This document shows, one piece after another, positions 26,560 to 34,318 of a stretch of 64,000 nucleotides of DNA (positions within the stretch are counted from its first letter, which is position 1; every line of letters starts with the position of its first letter). This stretch comes from Kribbella jiaozuonensis (GTDB taxonomy: Bacteria > Actinomycetota > Actinomycetes > Propionibacteriales > Kribbellaceae). Location of the stretch: NCBI RefSeq assembly GCF_005233875.1, contig NZ_SZPZ01000001.1:2356001-2420000 (forward strand). Reading direction: 5' to 3'. The translations under genes were made by a program, and so were the position numbers. The notes beneath the pieces were generated by a model. The model saw only the letters and a program-made list of their open reading frames with translations, did not search any database and was not told the DNA's origin.

Positions 26560-26634
26560 CATCGGCATCAACGGTGTTTGGCGCACCTCCGCCGACAGCC
26601 GAACCATATCGGCTCGCCGGAGAGGTTGAGTTCG

Positions 26635-27738
26635 TCAGGTCTCGGCGCGGGTGAGCGTGTGGGTGGCTTCTGGGTTGGTGAAGGTTAGGAGGTTGTGGGC
26701 TTCTGACTCGATTGATTGCCAGGCGTTGTGGGGGAGGTTGGTGAAGGGGGCTATCTCGAGGGTTGCTTGGGACTTGGTGGTTTTGGTTAGTTTCCAGAGG
26801 GCTTTGGCTTGGCCGTTGTGGAGGATTGAGCCTTTGGTGAGGACCTCTTGGAGGGTTAGGCGTTGGCGGGTGGGGGTGTCTATCCAGCGGGTGCGGTCGG
26901 CGTGGGAGAGGAGGAGGTTGTCGTATTCGGGGAGGAAGCGGGTGGGGGGTTCGGTGTCTTCGGGTGGGAGGGGGATGTGGGGGAGGTCGTAGAGGGGGCG
27001 GTTGGAGTCGGGGGTGGTGTAGGTGCGGAGGTCCAGGCCGTCGAAGATTTCGGTGAGGTGGGTGAGGCCGGACCAGGTTTGGGCGTCGGCTACCGTCGCG
27101 GGGCCGTAGGCGGCCAGGTAGCGGAGTACTAGGTCTTCGGCGGAGGGCTTGTCGGTGACGGGGGAGTTGAGCCAGAGGTCGGCGGTGGTCATGGTGGGGT
27201 TGCCGCCTTTGTTCCAGATGCCTCGGGGTGGGATCTGGATGGTGGGGAGGAGGCAGCGGACGGCGTGGGCCAGGGCGGCGGGGTCGCGGTCGGGCCACAG
27301 TGGGCCGAGGTACTCGCGGAGTTGTACGGCGGTCGCGGGGCTCTCGGTCATGCGGTCGATGCCGGCCTGGAGTACGGCGTCCATGTCGAGGCCCTCGAGG
27401 CGGTGCCGGCCGTAGGTGATGTTCTGGTAGATCTCGCGGTCCAGCCGGGGCTGGATGAGCGGGCGGAACGCGAGGAAGTCGCGGCTCGAGACCAGGTGGA
27501 TGGTTGCCCGCATCAACGAACCGCGGACGGCCTGGCGGTCCTCCAGGAGCTTGACGAGTTCGGCCGGCTGGAAGTTCGTCAGCCGGGTCCACAGGCCGAC
27601 GTACGGCGCCAGCGGGGCCTGGGCCTGCATGCCGGCCAGGTGTTCGATCGCTTCCAGGGCGGTTGCGTCGTGGCGTTCGAGCAGCCATTGGCGGTCGAGC
27701 GTGGCACGGTTCAGTGCCTGCAGGCTCAGCTTCGTCAT
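26635..27738 (-). CDS. AlkZ/YcaQ-like DNA glycosylase (winged-helix HTH_42 family)
   Basis: A 367-residue protein of the winged-helix family that includes AlkZ, which excises bulky or crosslinked DNA adducts. The catalytic QxQ motif is present as Gln38 and Gln40 in GMQAQAPLAPY. The following SLMRATIHLVSSRDF and the later RFLPEYDNLLLSHADR are family landmarks. AlkZ relatives often protect producers of DNA-alkylating metabolites, but general repair forms exist too. The start at 27738 (MTKLSLQALN) has GAGAGG upstream. The C-terminal third is written with strongly C/A-biased codons, so the plus strand there is G-rich and holds a G-quadruplex motif. Confidence 0.88.
   Translation of the reverse strand: MTKLSLQALNRATLDRQWLLERHDATALEAIEHLAGMQAQAPLAPYVGLWTRLTNFQPAELVKLLEDRQAVRGSLMRATIHLVSSRDFLAFRPLIQPRLDREIYQNITYGRHRLEGLDMDAVLQAGIDRMTESPATAVQLREYLGPLWPDRDPAALAHAVRCLLPTIQIPPRGIWNKGGNPTMTTADLWLNSPVTDKPSAEDLVLRYLAAYGPATVADAQTWSGLTHLTEIFDGLDLRTYTTPDSNRPLYDLPHIPLPPEDTEPPTRFLPEYDNLLLSHADRTRWIDTPTRQRLTLQEVLTKGSILHNGQAKALWKLTKTTKSQATLEIAPFTNLPHNAWQSIESEAHNLLTFTNPEATHTLTRAET
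26962..26983 (+). other. G-quadruplex-capable motif in the template strand of the alkZ-like gene
   Basis: Four G-tracts with loops of 1, 1 and 4 bases: GGG (26962-26964), GGG (26966-26968), GGGGG (26970-26974), GGGGG (26979-26983). More tracts lie at 26940-26949 and 26993-26997. It reads on the plus strand, the template of a gene transcribed leftward. Folding is predicted from the pattern only. Confidence 0.6.
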
Positions 27739-27786
27739 GACGGGATCCTCTCCTGAGTGTTGCTCCAACGCTAGGAGAGGTAGCGG

Positions 27787-28344
27787 TCAGGACCTGTCCG
27801 CTAACCCGAGTCCGGCGACGAATGCACGCAGGAGATGACGGCCCTCGGTCCAGGAGCCGATATTGCTGTCGCTGTTGATGTGGCCGAGTTCGTCGAGCGC
27901 GATGAGCGGGGCCGCCCAGCCGTCGGCGAGGCGGGCAGCGGCGTCGATGCTGCAGTACGGGTCGTCGGTGCTGGCGACCAGCAGGGACGGGACGGAAAGC
28001 GGTACGGCGGGAAGCGCGGCGAAGGTCGGCAGCCGGTCGACGGGAAAGGTCGGCGCGAGCGGGTCCGGGGGCGCGACCAGGAACGAGCCACGCAAGCGGG
28101 CGTCGACCCTGCCGATCAACCAATGGGCGAGTGCGTGGCAGCCGAGGCTGTGCGTGACGAAGACGATGTCGTCAGCCGTGCTCTCGACGGCCCGCGTGAT
28201 CGCGAGGGACCAGTCGTCCAGGTCGGGAGCGGACCAGGAGGACGGCTGGATCCGGCGTACATCCGGCAGCCATTCGTCCGACCAGCGGGACTGCCAGTGG
28301 TGTTCGTCGGAGCCGTCGAGGCCGGGGATGATGACGAAGGTCAT
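27787..28344 (-). CDS. RBBP9/YdeN-family serine hydrolase
   Basis: A 185-residue alpha/beta hydrolase of the RBBP9 (DUF1234-like) family. The nucleophile is Ser66 in THSLGCHA, the acid is probably Asp in STDDPYCS, and the His is in LGHINSDSNIG. N-terminal IIPGLDGSDEHHWQSRW is the family signature. The physiological substrate in bacteria is unknown; these enzymes act on small esters or peptides. The start at 28344 (MTFVII) has AAAGGAGAG upstream; an alternative start seven codons earlier lacks this. It is upstream of the AlkZ-like gene in the same direction (48-base gap), so possibly cotranscribed. Confidence 0.88.
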   Translation of the reverse strand: MTFVIIPGLDGSDEHHWQSRWSDEWLPDVRRIQPSSWSAPDLDDWSLAITRAVESTADDIVFVTHSLGCHALAHWLIGRVDARLRGSFLVAPPDPLAPTFPVDRLPTFAALPAVPLSVPSLLVASTDDPYCSIDAAARLADGWAAPLIALDELGHINSDSNIGSWTEGRHLLRAFVAGLGLADRS

Positions 28345-28426
28345 GAACTCTCCTTTGCGGGTCAACGCCTGCCATCATGGAGGAGTCATCGCCGTACGGC
28401 GCCGTGAGCTGATGAAATGAAGGTCG

Positions 28427-28882
28427 ATGAGCGAGGCAACGACTGGTTCATTGGACGCGATCGACCGGGAGATCCTGGCGATCCTGCAGTCCGACGGCAG
28501 GTTGAGCGGGGCCGATATCGGCCGGAAGGTGAACCTGTCGCAACCCGCCGTGTCGGCGCGGATCCAGCGGCTGGAGCGGTCCGGCGTCATCACCGGGTAT
28601 CGCGCGGTGGTCGATCCGGCCAAGGTCGGGCTCAACATCCACGCCGTCGTACGTGTCCGGACGACGCATGCCCGCATCCCCGAATCGCTCGAGTTGTTCG
28701 CGACGTTGCGGGAGGTCGTCTCGACGTACCGGCTGACCGGTGAGGACTGTTTCCTGCTCGACGTTCACACCCCAGATGCGGCGCGGCTCGAGCAGGTGGT
28801 CGACGCGATCGGCCGGCTGGGGCCGGTGAGCACCTCGCTGGTACTGCGTGAGTACCCGGCGAAGCCGCTCGCCCTCGGATAA
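28427..28882 (+). CDS. Lrp/AsnC-family regulator
   Basis: A 151-residue Lrp-type regulator: N-terminal winged helix (LDAIDREILAILQSDGRLSG, then LSQPAVSARIQRLERSGVI) and a C-terminal RAM ligand-binding domain ending TSLVLREYPAKPLA. Such proteins form octamers that respond to amino acids. The ATG at 28427 follows GAAGGTC. It is divergent from the RBBP9-type hydrolase gene, 82 bases away, and may control it. The downstream metalloprotease has its own operator-like dyad. Confidence 0.92.
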   Translation: MSEATTGSLDAIDREILAILQSDGRLSGADIGRKVNLSQPAVSARIQRLERSGVITGYRAVVDPAKVGLNIHAVVRVRTTHARIPESLELFATLREVVSTYRLTGEDCFLLDVHTPDAARLEQVVDAIGRLGPVSTSLVLREYPAKPLALG

Positions 28883-28979
28883 CAAGGATTTCCCTTGCCG
28901 CCGTGAATTCCGCAGAATCACGCGGAGTTCCGCTTCCCAGCGGGCGGTACGCCGAACTAGGGTTCGACGGATCGTAGTG

Positions 28980-28994
28980 GTTGCGTTACGCAAC
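28980..28994. promoter_or_regulatory. Dyad upstream of the secreted metalloprotease
   Basis: GTTGCG-TTA-CGCAAC is a perfect interrupted palindrome whose end is 21 bases from the protease ATG. It could be an operator or a leader hairpin. No matching copy was noticed elsewhere in the window. Confidence 0.45.
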
Positions 28995-29015
28995 AGGAAC
29001 GTGGGAGGGAAGCGT

Positions 29016-30482
29016 ATGTCGAAAAGCCGCAAGGCACTTGTGGCCGCCACCGCAGGACTGGCTACTGTCGCGCTGGGATTGTCGTTCACCAGCGCCGCGG
29101 GGGCCGCGCCGGAGGCAGCGGCAGCCAATCCGAACGGGCTCAAGCTGATCAAGACGAAGACGTCACTGCTCGGCAAGCACTACTGGTACCAGCAGACCTT
29201 CAAGGGCCTGCCGGTCGTCAACGGGTACTACGCCAAGCACGTCGACAAGAGCGGGTCCGTGCAGATCGCCGACGGGCGGGACGCCGTACCGGCGAACCTC
29301 GACGTCAGCGCGAAGGTCGCACCCGCATCCGCGACACAGGCCGCGAACGCCACCGTCACCGCGCAGGCGAACCGCGCGCGGATGGCCGGGCCGAACAAGA
29401 GCTTCGCCAAGCAGCCCGAGGCGACCAGCGGTGCCGCGCAGCTCGCCGTGGTCGGCGGACCGGACGCCCGCCTGGTCTGGAACGTCACCAGCCGGTCGAC
29501 CGAAGGCGTCAGCCAGTCGCTCGTCGACGCGAAGACCGGCAGTGTGGTCGCGTCGAAGGTGATCAGCGACAACGTCGACGGCCGCGGCTCGGTCTTCGAT
29601 CCGAACCCGGTGGTCAGCCTGAAGAACGAGAAGCTGACCGACATGAACGACAAGAACCAGGACATCCTGTTCACCGCGCAGAAGAACGTGATCCTGCGCA
29701 ACCTGGACGGTTCCGGCAAGCTCAACGGCGCCTTCGTCAACATCAAGGAAGGCAACGGCGGGGTCGCGCAGAACAAGAACAACACGTTCGTCTACCAGCG
29801 CGCGAACAACAAGTTCGAACAGGTGATGGTGTACTACCACATCAACCAGGCGCAGGAGTACATCCAGTCGCTCGGGTTCAAGGACGCGAACAACGAGTCC
29901 CAGGACTTCTCGGTCGACACGATCCGCGACGACAACTCGTTCTACGACCCGTCGACGGACATGATCACCACCGGCGACGGCGGTGTGGACGACGCCGAGG
30001 ACGCCGAGGTGATCTGGCACGAGTACGGTCACGCGATCCAGGACGACATCGTCCCGGGGTTCGGCGAGTCCGAGCAGGGCGGCGCGATCGGTGAGGGCTT
30101 CGGCGACTACTGGGCCGTCACCATGTCGGTCCCGGTCAGCAAGGGCTTCAACCTGCCGTGCGTGATGGACTGGGACGCCACGTCGTACACGACCGACGAG
30201 CCGCACTGCCTGCGTCGTACCGACACCGGCAAGACCACCGACGACATCGACGGTGAGGTGCACGACGACGGTGAGATCTGGTCGAACGCGCTCTGGGACA
30301 TCCACCAGGCGCTGGGCCGGACCAAGGCGAACAAGCTGATCCTCGAGGCGACGTACTTCTACGACCCCGACACCTCGTTCGCCGCCGCGGCCCAGGACAC
30401 CGTCCAGGCTGCCCGGCTGCTGTACGGCAAGGCCGCCGCGCAAACGGTGACCGACGCCTTCAAGGCCCGCAAGATCCTGTAG
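29016..30482 (+). CDS. Secreted thermolysin/fungalysin-type zinc metalloprotease
   Basis: A 488-residue secreted protease. It has a signal peptide (1-30, cleaved after SAAGAA), a propeptide with the FTP-like segment (about 40-180; GLPVVNGYYAKHVDKSG), then a catalytic domain with HEYGHA (His335, Glu336, His339) and GGAIGEGFGDYWA supplying the third zinc ligand Glu. This matches M36/M4-type gluzincins. The C-terminal subtilisin-like or chitin-binding extension seen in some relatives is absent. The ATG at 29016 follows GGGAGGG. It is exported and probably nutritional. A hairpin overlapping the next gene start follows. Confidence 0.88.
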   Translation: MSKSRKALVAATAGLATVALGLSFTSAAGAAPEAAAANPNGLKLIKTKTSLLGKHYWYQQTFKGLPVVNGYYAKHVDKSGSVQIADGRDAVPANLDVSAKVAPASATQAANATVTAQANRARMAGPNKSFAKQPEATSGAAQLAVVGGPDARLVWNVTSRSTEGVSQSLVDAKTGSVVASKVISDNVDGRGSVFDPNPVVSLKNEKLTDMNDKNQDILFTAQKNVILRNLDGSGKLNGAFVNIKEGNGGVAQNKNNTFVYQRANNKFEQVMVYYHINQAQEYIQSLGFKDANNESQDFSVDTIRDDNSFYDPSTDMITTGDGGVDDAEDAEVIWHEYGHAIQDDIVPGFGESEQGGAIGEGFGDYWAVTMSVPVSKGFNLPCVMDWDATSYTTDEPHCLRRTDTGKTTDDIDGEVHDDGEIWSNALWDIHQALGRTKANKLILEATYFYDPDTSFAAAAQDTVQAARLLYGKAAAQTVTDAFKARKIL

Positions 30483-30498
30483 TGACGATTCCAGCTCG

Positions 30499-30523
30499 TG
30501 CGCCCACGACTACTGTGGGCGCA
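30499..30523. terminator. Hairpin between metalloprotease and SDR genes
   Basis: TGCGCCCAC (30499-30507) pairs perfectly with GTGGGCGCA (30515-30523), loop of seven. The right arm includes the first base of the SDR ATG, so it may terminate the protease message and also mask the SDR start. Confidence 0.6.
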
Positions 30524-31452
30524 TGAGCTGGAGTACTGCGGACATCCCTGACCTGACCGGGAAACTGGCGCTCGTGACGGGCGCGACGAGTGGACTCGGG
30601 TACGAGACCGCGTTGGAGCTGCTGAGACACGGCGCGGATGTGCTGGTCGCCGCGCGCAATCCGGAGAAGGCGGCGCAGGCCGCGCAGACATTGACGCAGC
30701 AGGCGGGGAGAGCGCCGACGGTGCTCGAGCTGGATCTCGCTGATCTTGCGAGTGTCGAGAAGGCCGCGGGCGAGGTCATCAGGTCGTACGACCGGCTGGA
30801 TCTGTTGATCAACAACGCCGGTGTGATGGCGCCGCCGCATCGGGAGACCATCGACGGGTTCGAGCTCCAGATCGGGACCAATCATCTCGGTCACTTCGCG
30901 CTGACCGGTCGGCTGATGCCGGTGCTGGTCGGCGGCAGTCGCGTGGTGACCGTGAGCTCGTTCATGCACAAGACCGTGCGCGGCATCAGCGAGGCCGATC
31001 TCCGGCGGCCGGCCGGCAGCTACCGCAAGTGGGAGGCGTACGGGAAGTCGAAGCTCGCCAACCTGCTCTTCATGCTCGAGCTCGATCGCCGGGCGCGCGC
31101 GGCCGGGGCCGATCTGCTGAGTGTGGGCGCGCATCCCGGGTACGCCTCGACTCATCTGCAGGCCGCCGGGCCTGAGCTCGCGGGCAATCACCGCCAGGCG
31201 CGGCTCTGGGCCGCTGCGACCCGTCTCATCGCACAGTCGGCGGCGGCCGGCGCATGGCCGAGCCTGTACGCCGCGACGTACCCCGGCCTGCGGCCTGGCT
31301 CGTTCGTCGGGCCGGGCTTCTTCGAGTACCGCGGTACGCCGAAGGTCGTGCTGCCGACCCGGACCGCACAGGATGCCGAGCTGGCGCGCGAGCTGTGGGA
31401 CTGGTCGGTCGAGGCGACCGGGGTCGATCCGGCACTCACCGTGCTGAGGTAG
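30523..31452 (+). CDS. Short-chain dehydrogenase/reductase
   Basis: A 309-residue classical SDR of the retinol-dehydrogenase/WWOX-like group. The cofactor motif TGATSGLG is at about residues 20-27, NNAG near 97, the catalytic Ser is in VVTVSSF and Tyr/Lys in AYGKSKLAN. The C-terminal extension with PSLYAATYPGLRPG is usual for this group. An NADP(H)-dependent alcohol or ketone substrate is expected but unknown. No ribosome site precedes the ATG at 30523 and a hairpin reaches into it; a leaderless start or a later start cannot be excluded. Confidence 0.88.
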   Translation: MSWSTADIPDLTGKLALVTGATSGLGYETALELLRHGADVLVAARNPEKAAQAAQTLTQQAGRAPTVLELDLADLASVEKAAGEVIRSYDRLDLLINNAGVMAPPHRETIDGFELQIGTNHLGHFALTGRLMPVLVGGSRVVTVSSFMHKTVRGISEADLRRPAGSYRKWEAYGKSKLANLLFMLELDRRARAAGADLLSVGAHPGYASTHLQAAGPELAGNHRQARLWAAATRLIAQSAAAGAWPSLYAATYPGLRPGSFVGPGFFEYRGTPKVVLPTRTAQDAELARELWDWSVEATGVDPALTVLR

Positions 31453-31478
31453 TGACACAGCGGCAACTTTCTGGTTAC

Positions 31479-31504
31479 CCTCCGGTAATTCCTACTGCCG
31501 GAGG
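31479..31504 (+). promoter_or_regulatory. Hairpin sequestering a ribosome binding site
   Basis: CCTCCGG (31479-31485) pairs with CCGGAGG (31498-31504); the right arm contains the GGAG core for the GTG start at 31511. The hairpin could also end the SDR transcript. Translational control is inferred from pairing only. Confidence 0.45.
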
Positions 31505-31510
31505 TCACCA

Positions 31511-33088
31511 GTGCGCAGACTTGCAGCCGCCCTCGCTGTCGCTCTGACTCTGATCACAATCGGTCCGCGTGCTGCTGACGCCGGCCAGGCCGCGCCGGGT
31601 TTCAGTACGGCGTACCAGCGCATCCCCGGCGCCGGTGGGACCGAGATCGGCGCGGTCGTGCTCACGCCGACCGGGCAGGGCGACGGCCCGTTCCCGCTCG
31701 TGGTGATGCCGTCGAGCTGGGGTGTGCCGAACGTGGAGTACGTCGGCCAGGGTACGAAGCTGGCCACGGCCGGGTTCCAGGTCATCTCGTACTCGAGCCG
31801 CGGCTTCTGGGACTCCGGCGGCGGTATCGACATCGCCGGGCCGCCGACGGTCGCCGACGTCAGCAAGGTGATCGACTGGGCCGGCCAGCACACGCCGGCG
31901 GATACCAGCCGGGTTGCCGCAGTGGGGATCTCGTACGGCGCGGGTACGTCGCTGCTCGCGGCCGCGAAGGACTCGCGGATCAAGGCGGTCGGCGCGCTCA
32001 GCGGATGGGCCGATCTGATCCGGTCGCTGGATCCGAACGACACCGTCGCGCTGCAGTCCGTTGCCGGTCTGCTTGCCCTGGGCAACATCACGGGGCGGCC
32101 GGGGCCGGAGATGGCGTCGCTGCAGACGAAGTTCGTCACCGGCGACTTTGACGGCGCGATTGCGGAGGCGAGTCAGTTGTCGCCGGAGCGGTCTGCGGCG
32201 ACGATGGTAGACCAAATCAATGCGAAGAAGCCGGCTGTGTTCCTGGCGAACGCGTTCGAGGATTCGATCTTTCCGCCGTCGCAGTACACGGACTTCTTCA
32301 CGAGTCTGACCGGGCCGAAGCGGTTGTTGCTTGCGCATGGCGATCATGCGACGCCTGAGGTGACCGGGGCGGTTGGTCTACCAAATGAGACGTGGGACGA
32401 GCTCGCCGGCTGGTTGCGGCATTACTTGACTGGTGCCGACAACGGTGCGGATGCCGAGGCGCCGGTGGAGTTGAAGTCGCAGCGTGGGGTGTGGCGTGGG
32501 TATGCCGATTGGGCTTCGGTTGGGCAGGCGCGTACGTCGTACTTGACCAAGGGTGGGGCGCTTCAGGGTGGTGCGTCGACTGGGTGGAGTCGGTCGATCG
32601 GGGCTGGTATACCAACGGTCGCGGATAGTGGGGTGGCGCTGGTGTCCGGGGCGTTGCAGGGGTTGTTGTCGATTCCGGTCGGGGTGGCGACGCCGTTGGT
32701 GGATCGGTCGTTCGCTGGGGTTTGGTCGGGGCCGAGGTTGAGTTCTGCGACGGTCGTGAATGGTATGCCGAAGTTGCATCTGGCCGTGAAGCCGTCGGCG
32801 GCTGATACGTCGCTGTTCGCTTATCTGTACGACGTTGATGCGTTGGGGGTTGGGTCGTTGATGTCGCACAAGCCGTACACGTTGCGCGGGGCTACGCCGG
32901 GGAAGTCCGTGTCGCTTGATGTGCGGTTGGAGGCGACGAGTTGGGAGGTGCCGGCCGGGCATCATCTCGTGCTGGTCGTGGACACGGTTGATCCGCGGTA
33001 TCTCGGGCGAAGTGTGATCGGGTCGACGGTCACGTTCAGTTCGCCGGCTGGCGATCCGTCGTGGGTGAGCGTTCCGGTGGCGGCGTGA
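31511..33088 (+). CDS. Secreted alpha/beta hydrolase, X-Pro dipeptidyl-peptidase/CocE-like
   Basis: A 525-residue exported hydrolase: signal peptide (1-24), an S15-like catalytic domain with Ser141 in GISYGAG, Asp in AFEDSIFPPSQ, His in LLAHGDHATPE, and a C-terminal jelly-roll domain (about 370-525; SVSLDVRLEATSWEVPAGHHLVLV split over strands) typical of CocE/S15 proteins. It would cleave esters or proline-containing peptides outside the cell. The GTG start at 31511 follows GGAGGTC. Three copies of the TGGT-NN-ACCAA palindrome lie inside it. The stop overlaps the next gene by four bases. Codons from 32200 on favour G and T in the third position more than neighbours do. Confidence 0.85.
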   Translation: MRRLAAALAVALTLITIGPRAADAGQAAPGFSTAYQRIPGAGGTEIGAVVLTPTGQGDGPFPLVVMPSSWGVPNVEYVGQGTKLATAGFQVISYSSRGFWDSGGGIDIAGPPTVADVSKVIDWAGQHTPADTSRVAAVGISYGAGTSLLAAAKDSRIKAVGALSGWADLIRSLDPNDTVALQSVAGLLALGNITGRPGPEMASLQTKFVTGDFDGAIAEASQLSPERSAATMVDQINAKKPAVFLANAFEDSIFPPSQYTDFFTSLTGPKRLLLAHGDHATPEVTGAVGLPNETWDELAGWLRHYLTGADNGADAEAPVELKSQRGVWRGYADWASVGQARTSYLTKGGALQGGASTGWSRSIGAGIPTVADSGVALVSGALQGLLSIPVGVATPLVDRSFAGVWSGPRLSSATVVNGMPKLHLAVKPSAADTSLFAYLYDVDALGVGSLMSHKPYTLRGATPGKSVSLDVRLEATSWEVPAGHHLVLVVDTVDPRYLGRSVIGSTVTFSSPAGDPSWVSVPVAA

Positions 33089-34239
33089 CTGTCAGTCGCC
33101 GAGGATTCCTCGGCTTCACCGCTGCCGCCCTAGCTCCCATCCATCAAGCCGCAACCCGCGAGGCACCCGAACCCGGAGCACCCGAACCCGGATCGCAGGC
33201 CGGCACAGCCCAGCCCGGTGAGGCCCAGGCCAGCGCAACCCAGCCCGGCGAGGTGCAGCCCGGCAGGGTGCAGCCCGGCGAGGTGCAGCCGGGCGTGGGC
33301 GATCGCACGCTGTATCTCGGGACGTACGGGGACGGCATCGGCATCGCGACGTACGACGATGCCGGGAAGATCACCTCGACCGGCAGCATCGCTGGTATAC
33401 CAAACGCGTCCTTCGTGATCCGGTCCGGCAACTTCCTGTACGCCGTCAACGAGCAGGACGCGGGCGCCGTCACCGCGATCGACATCTCGGGCACCCCGCG
33501 AGTGCTGAATCGTCAACCCAACAAGGGATCCGGCCCCTGCCACCTCGCCAATGTCGGCGAGTACCTGCTCAGTGCGAACTACGGATCCGGCGACATCGCC
33601 GTCCATCCGATCGCCGCAGATGGGAGCCTCGGGCAACAAACCGATCTGGTCAAGCACGCGGGCTCGGCGCCGCACGCCCACCAGGTCGTGCAGGCCGGCG
33701 AATACGTGCTCGCAGTCGATCTCGGCACCGACACGATCTACACCTACATACTCACGGACGGCAAGCTCGCGCTGCAGCACCAGGCAAAGGTCAAGACCGG
33801 CGCCGGCCCGCGACATTTGGTATTCCATCCATCCGGCAACTACGTGTACGTCGCCGACGAGCTCGACAGCACCGTCACGGTCTGCGCGTACGACGCCGGC
33901 GTACTGAGCGTGCTGGAGTCGATCCCGGTCGCCGAGGGTGAGAACTACCCGGGCGAGGTGGTGATCTCCGCGGACGGACGCTTCGTCTACGTCACCAACC
34001 GCGGGCACAACAGCATCGCGATCTTCAGCACCGACGGCCCGCATCTCGAGCTCGTTGGTATACCAAACTGTGGCGGCGACTGGCCGCGGCACTGTGCATT
34101 CGACCCGACCGGCCGGCTGCTCTTCGTCGCGAACCAGAAGTCGAACAACATCACCACATTCTTGGTAGACCAAACGACGGGCGGCCTGACGCTGACGAGC
34201 GACTCCAGCACCCCGACCCCGGTCTGCGTGAATGTTTGA
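33085..34239 (+). CDS. Tat-exported lactonase-family beta-propeller
   Basis: A 384-residue protein of the 6-phosphogluconolactonase/YbhE-like propeller family (lactonase, PF10282 type). The N-terminus SRRGFLGFTAAALAP is a twin-arginine signal. A low-complexity linker with repeated QPGEVQPG-like units follows (about 40-72), then seven-blade repeats such as GPCHLANVGEYLLSANYGSG and GNYVYVADELDSTV. Cytoplasmic relatives hydrolyse 6-phosphogluconolactone; an exported one more likely acts on another sugar lactone or only binds. The GTG at 33085 overlaps the upstream stop (GTGA). Three strong intragenic palindromes lie within it. Confidence 0.85.
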   Translation: MTVSRRGFLGFTAAALAPIHQAATREAPEPGAPEPGSQAGTAQPGEAQASATQPGEVQPGRVQPGEVQPGVGDRTLYLGTYGDGIGIATYDDAGKITSTGSIAGIPNASFVIRSGNFLYAVNEQDAGAVTAIDISGTPRVLNRQPNKGSGPCHLANVGEYLLSANYGSGDIAVHPIAADGSLGQQTDLVKHAGSAPHAHQVVQAGEYVLAVDLGTDTIYTYILTDGKLALQHQAKVKTGAGPRHLVFHPSGNYVYVADELDSTVTVCAYDAGVLSVLESIPVAEGENYPGEVVISADGRFVYVTNRGHNSIAIFSTDGPHLELVGIPNCGGDWPRHCAFDPTGRLLFVANQKSNNITTFLVDQTTGGLTLTSDSSTPTPVCVNV

Positions 34240-34266
34240 TTGTGCGCGAGCTCTTGCGTTCGTGTG

Positions 34267-34282
34267 ATGACAGCGCTGTCAT
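34267..34282. promoter_or_regulatory. Perfect 16-base LacI-type operator candidate
   Basis: ATGACAGCGCTGTCAT is a perfect palindrome with the central CG typical of LacI-family sites in actinobacteria. It lies 36 bases before the GH2-LamG start, where it could repress that gene. The cognate regulator is not in the window. Confidence 0.7.
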
Positions 34283-34318
34283 GGGACTGCCTTTCTCCGC
34301 CCCGAAAGGAACGTTCCA

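Noticed and set aside
32764..32777. TGGTATGCCGAAG as a palindrome copy
   Set aside because: The right arm is broken (GCCGA) and the sequence fits normal codons for Gly-Met-Pro-Lys.
33226..33299. Repeats in the lactonase linker as a CRISPR-like array
   Set aside because: They are short in-frame QPGEVQPG coding repeats without spacers; no CRISPR array is present in the window.
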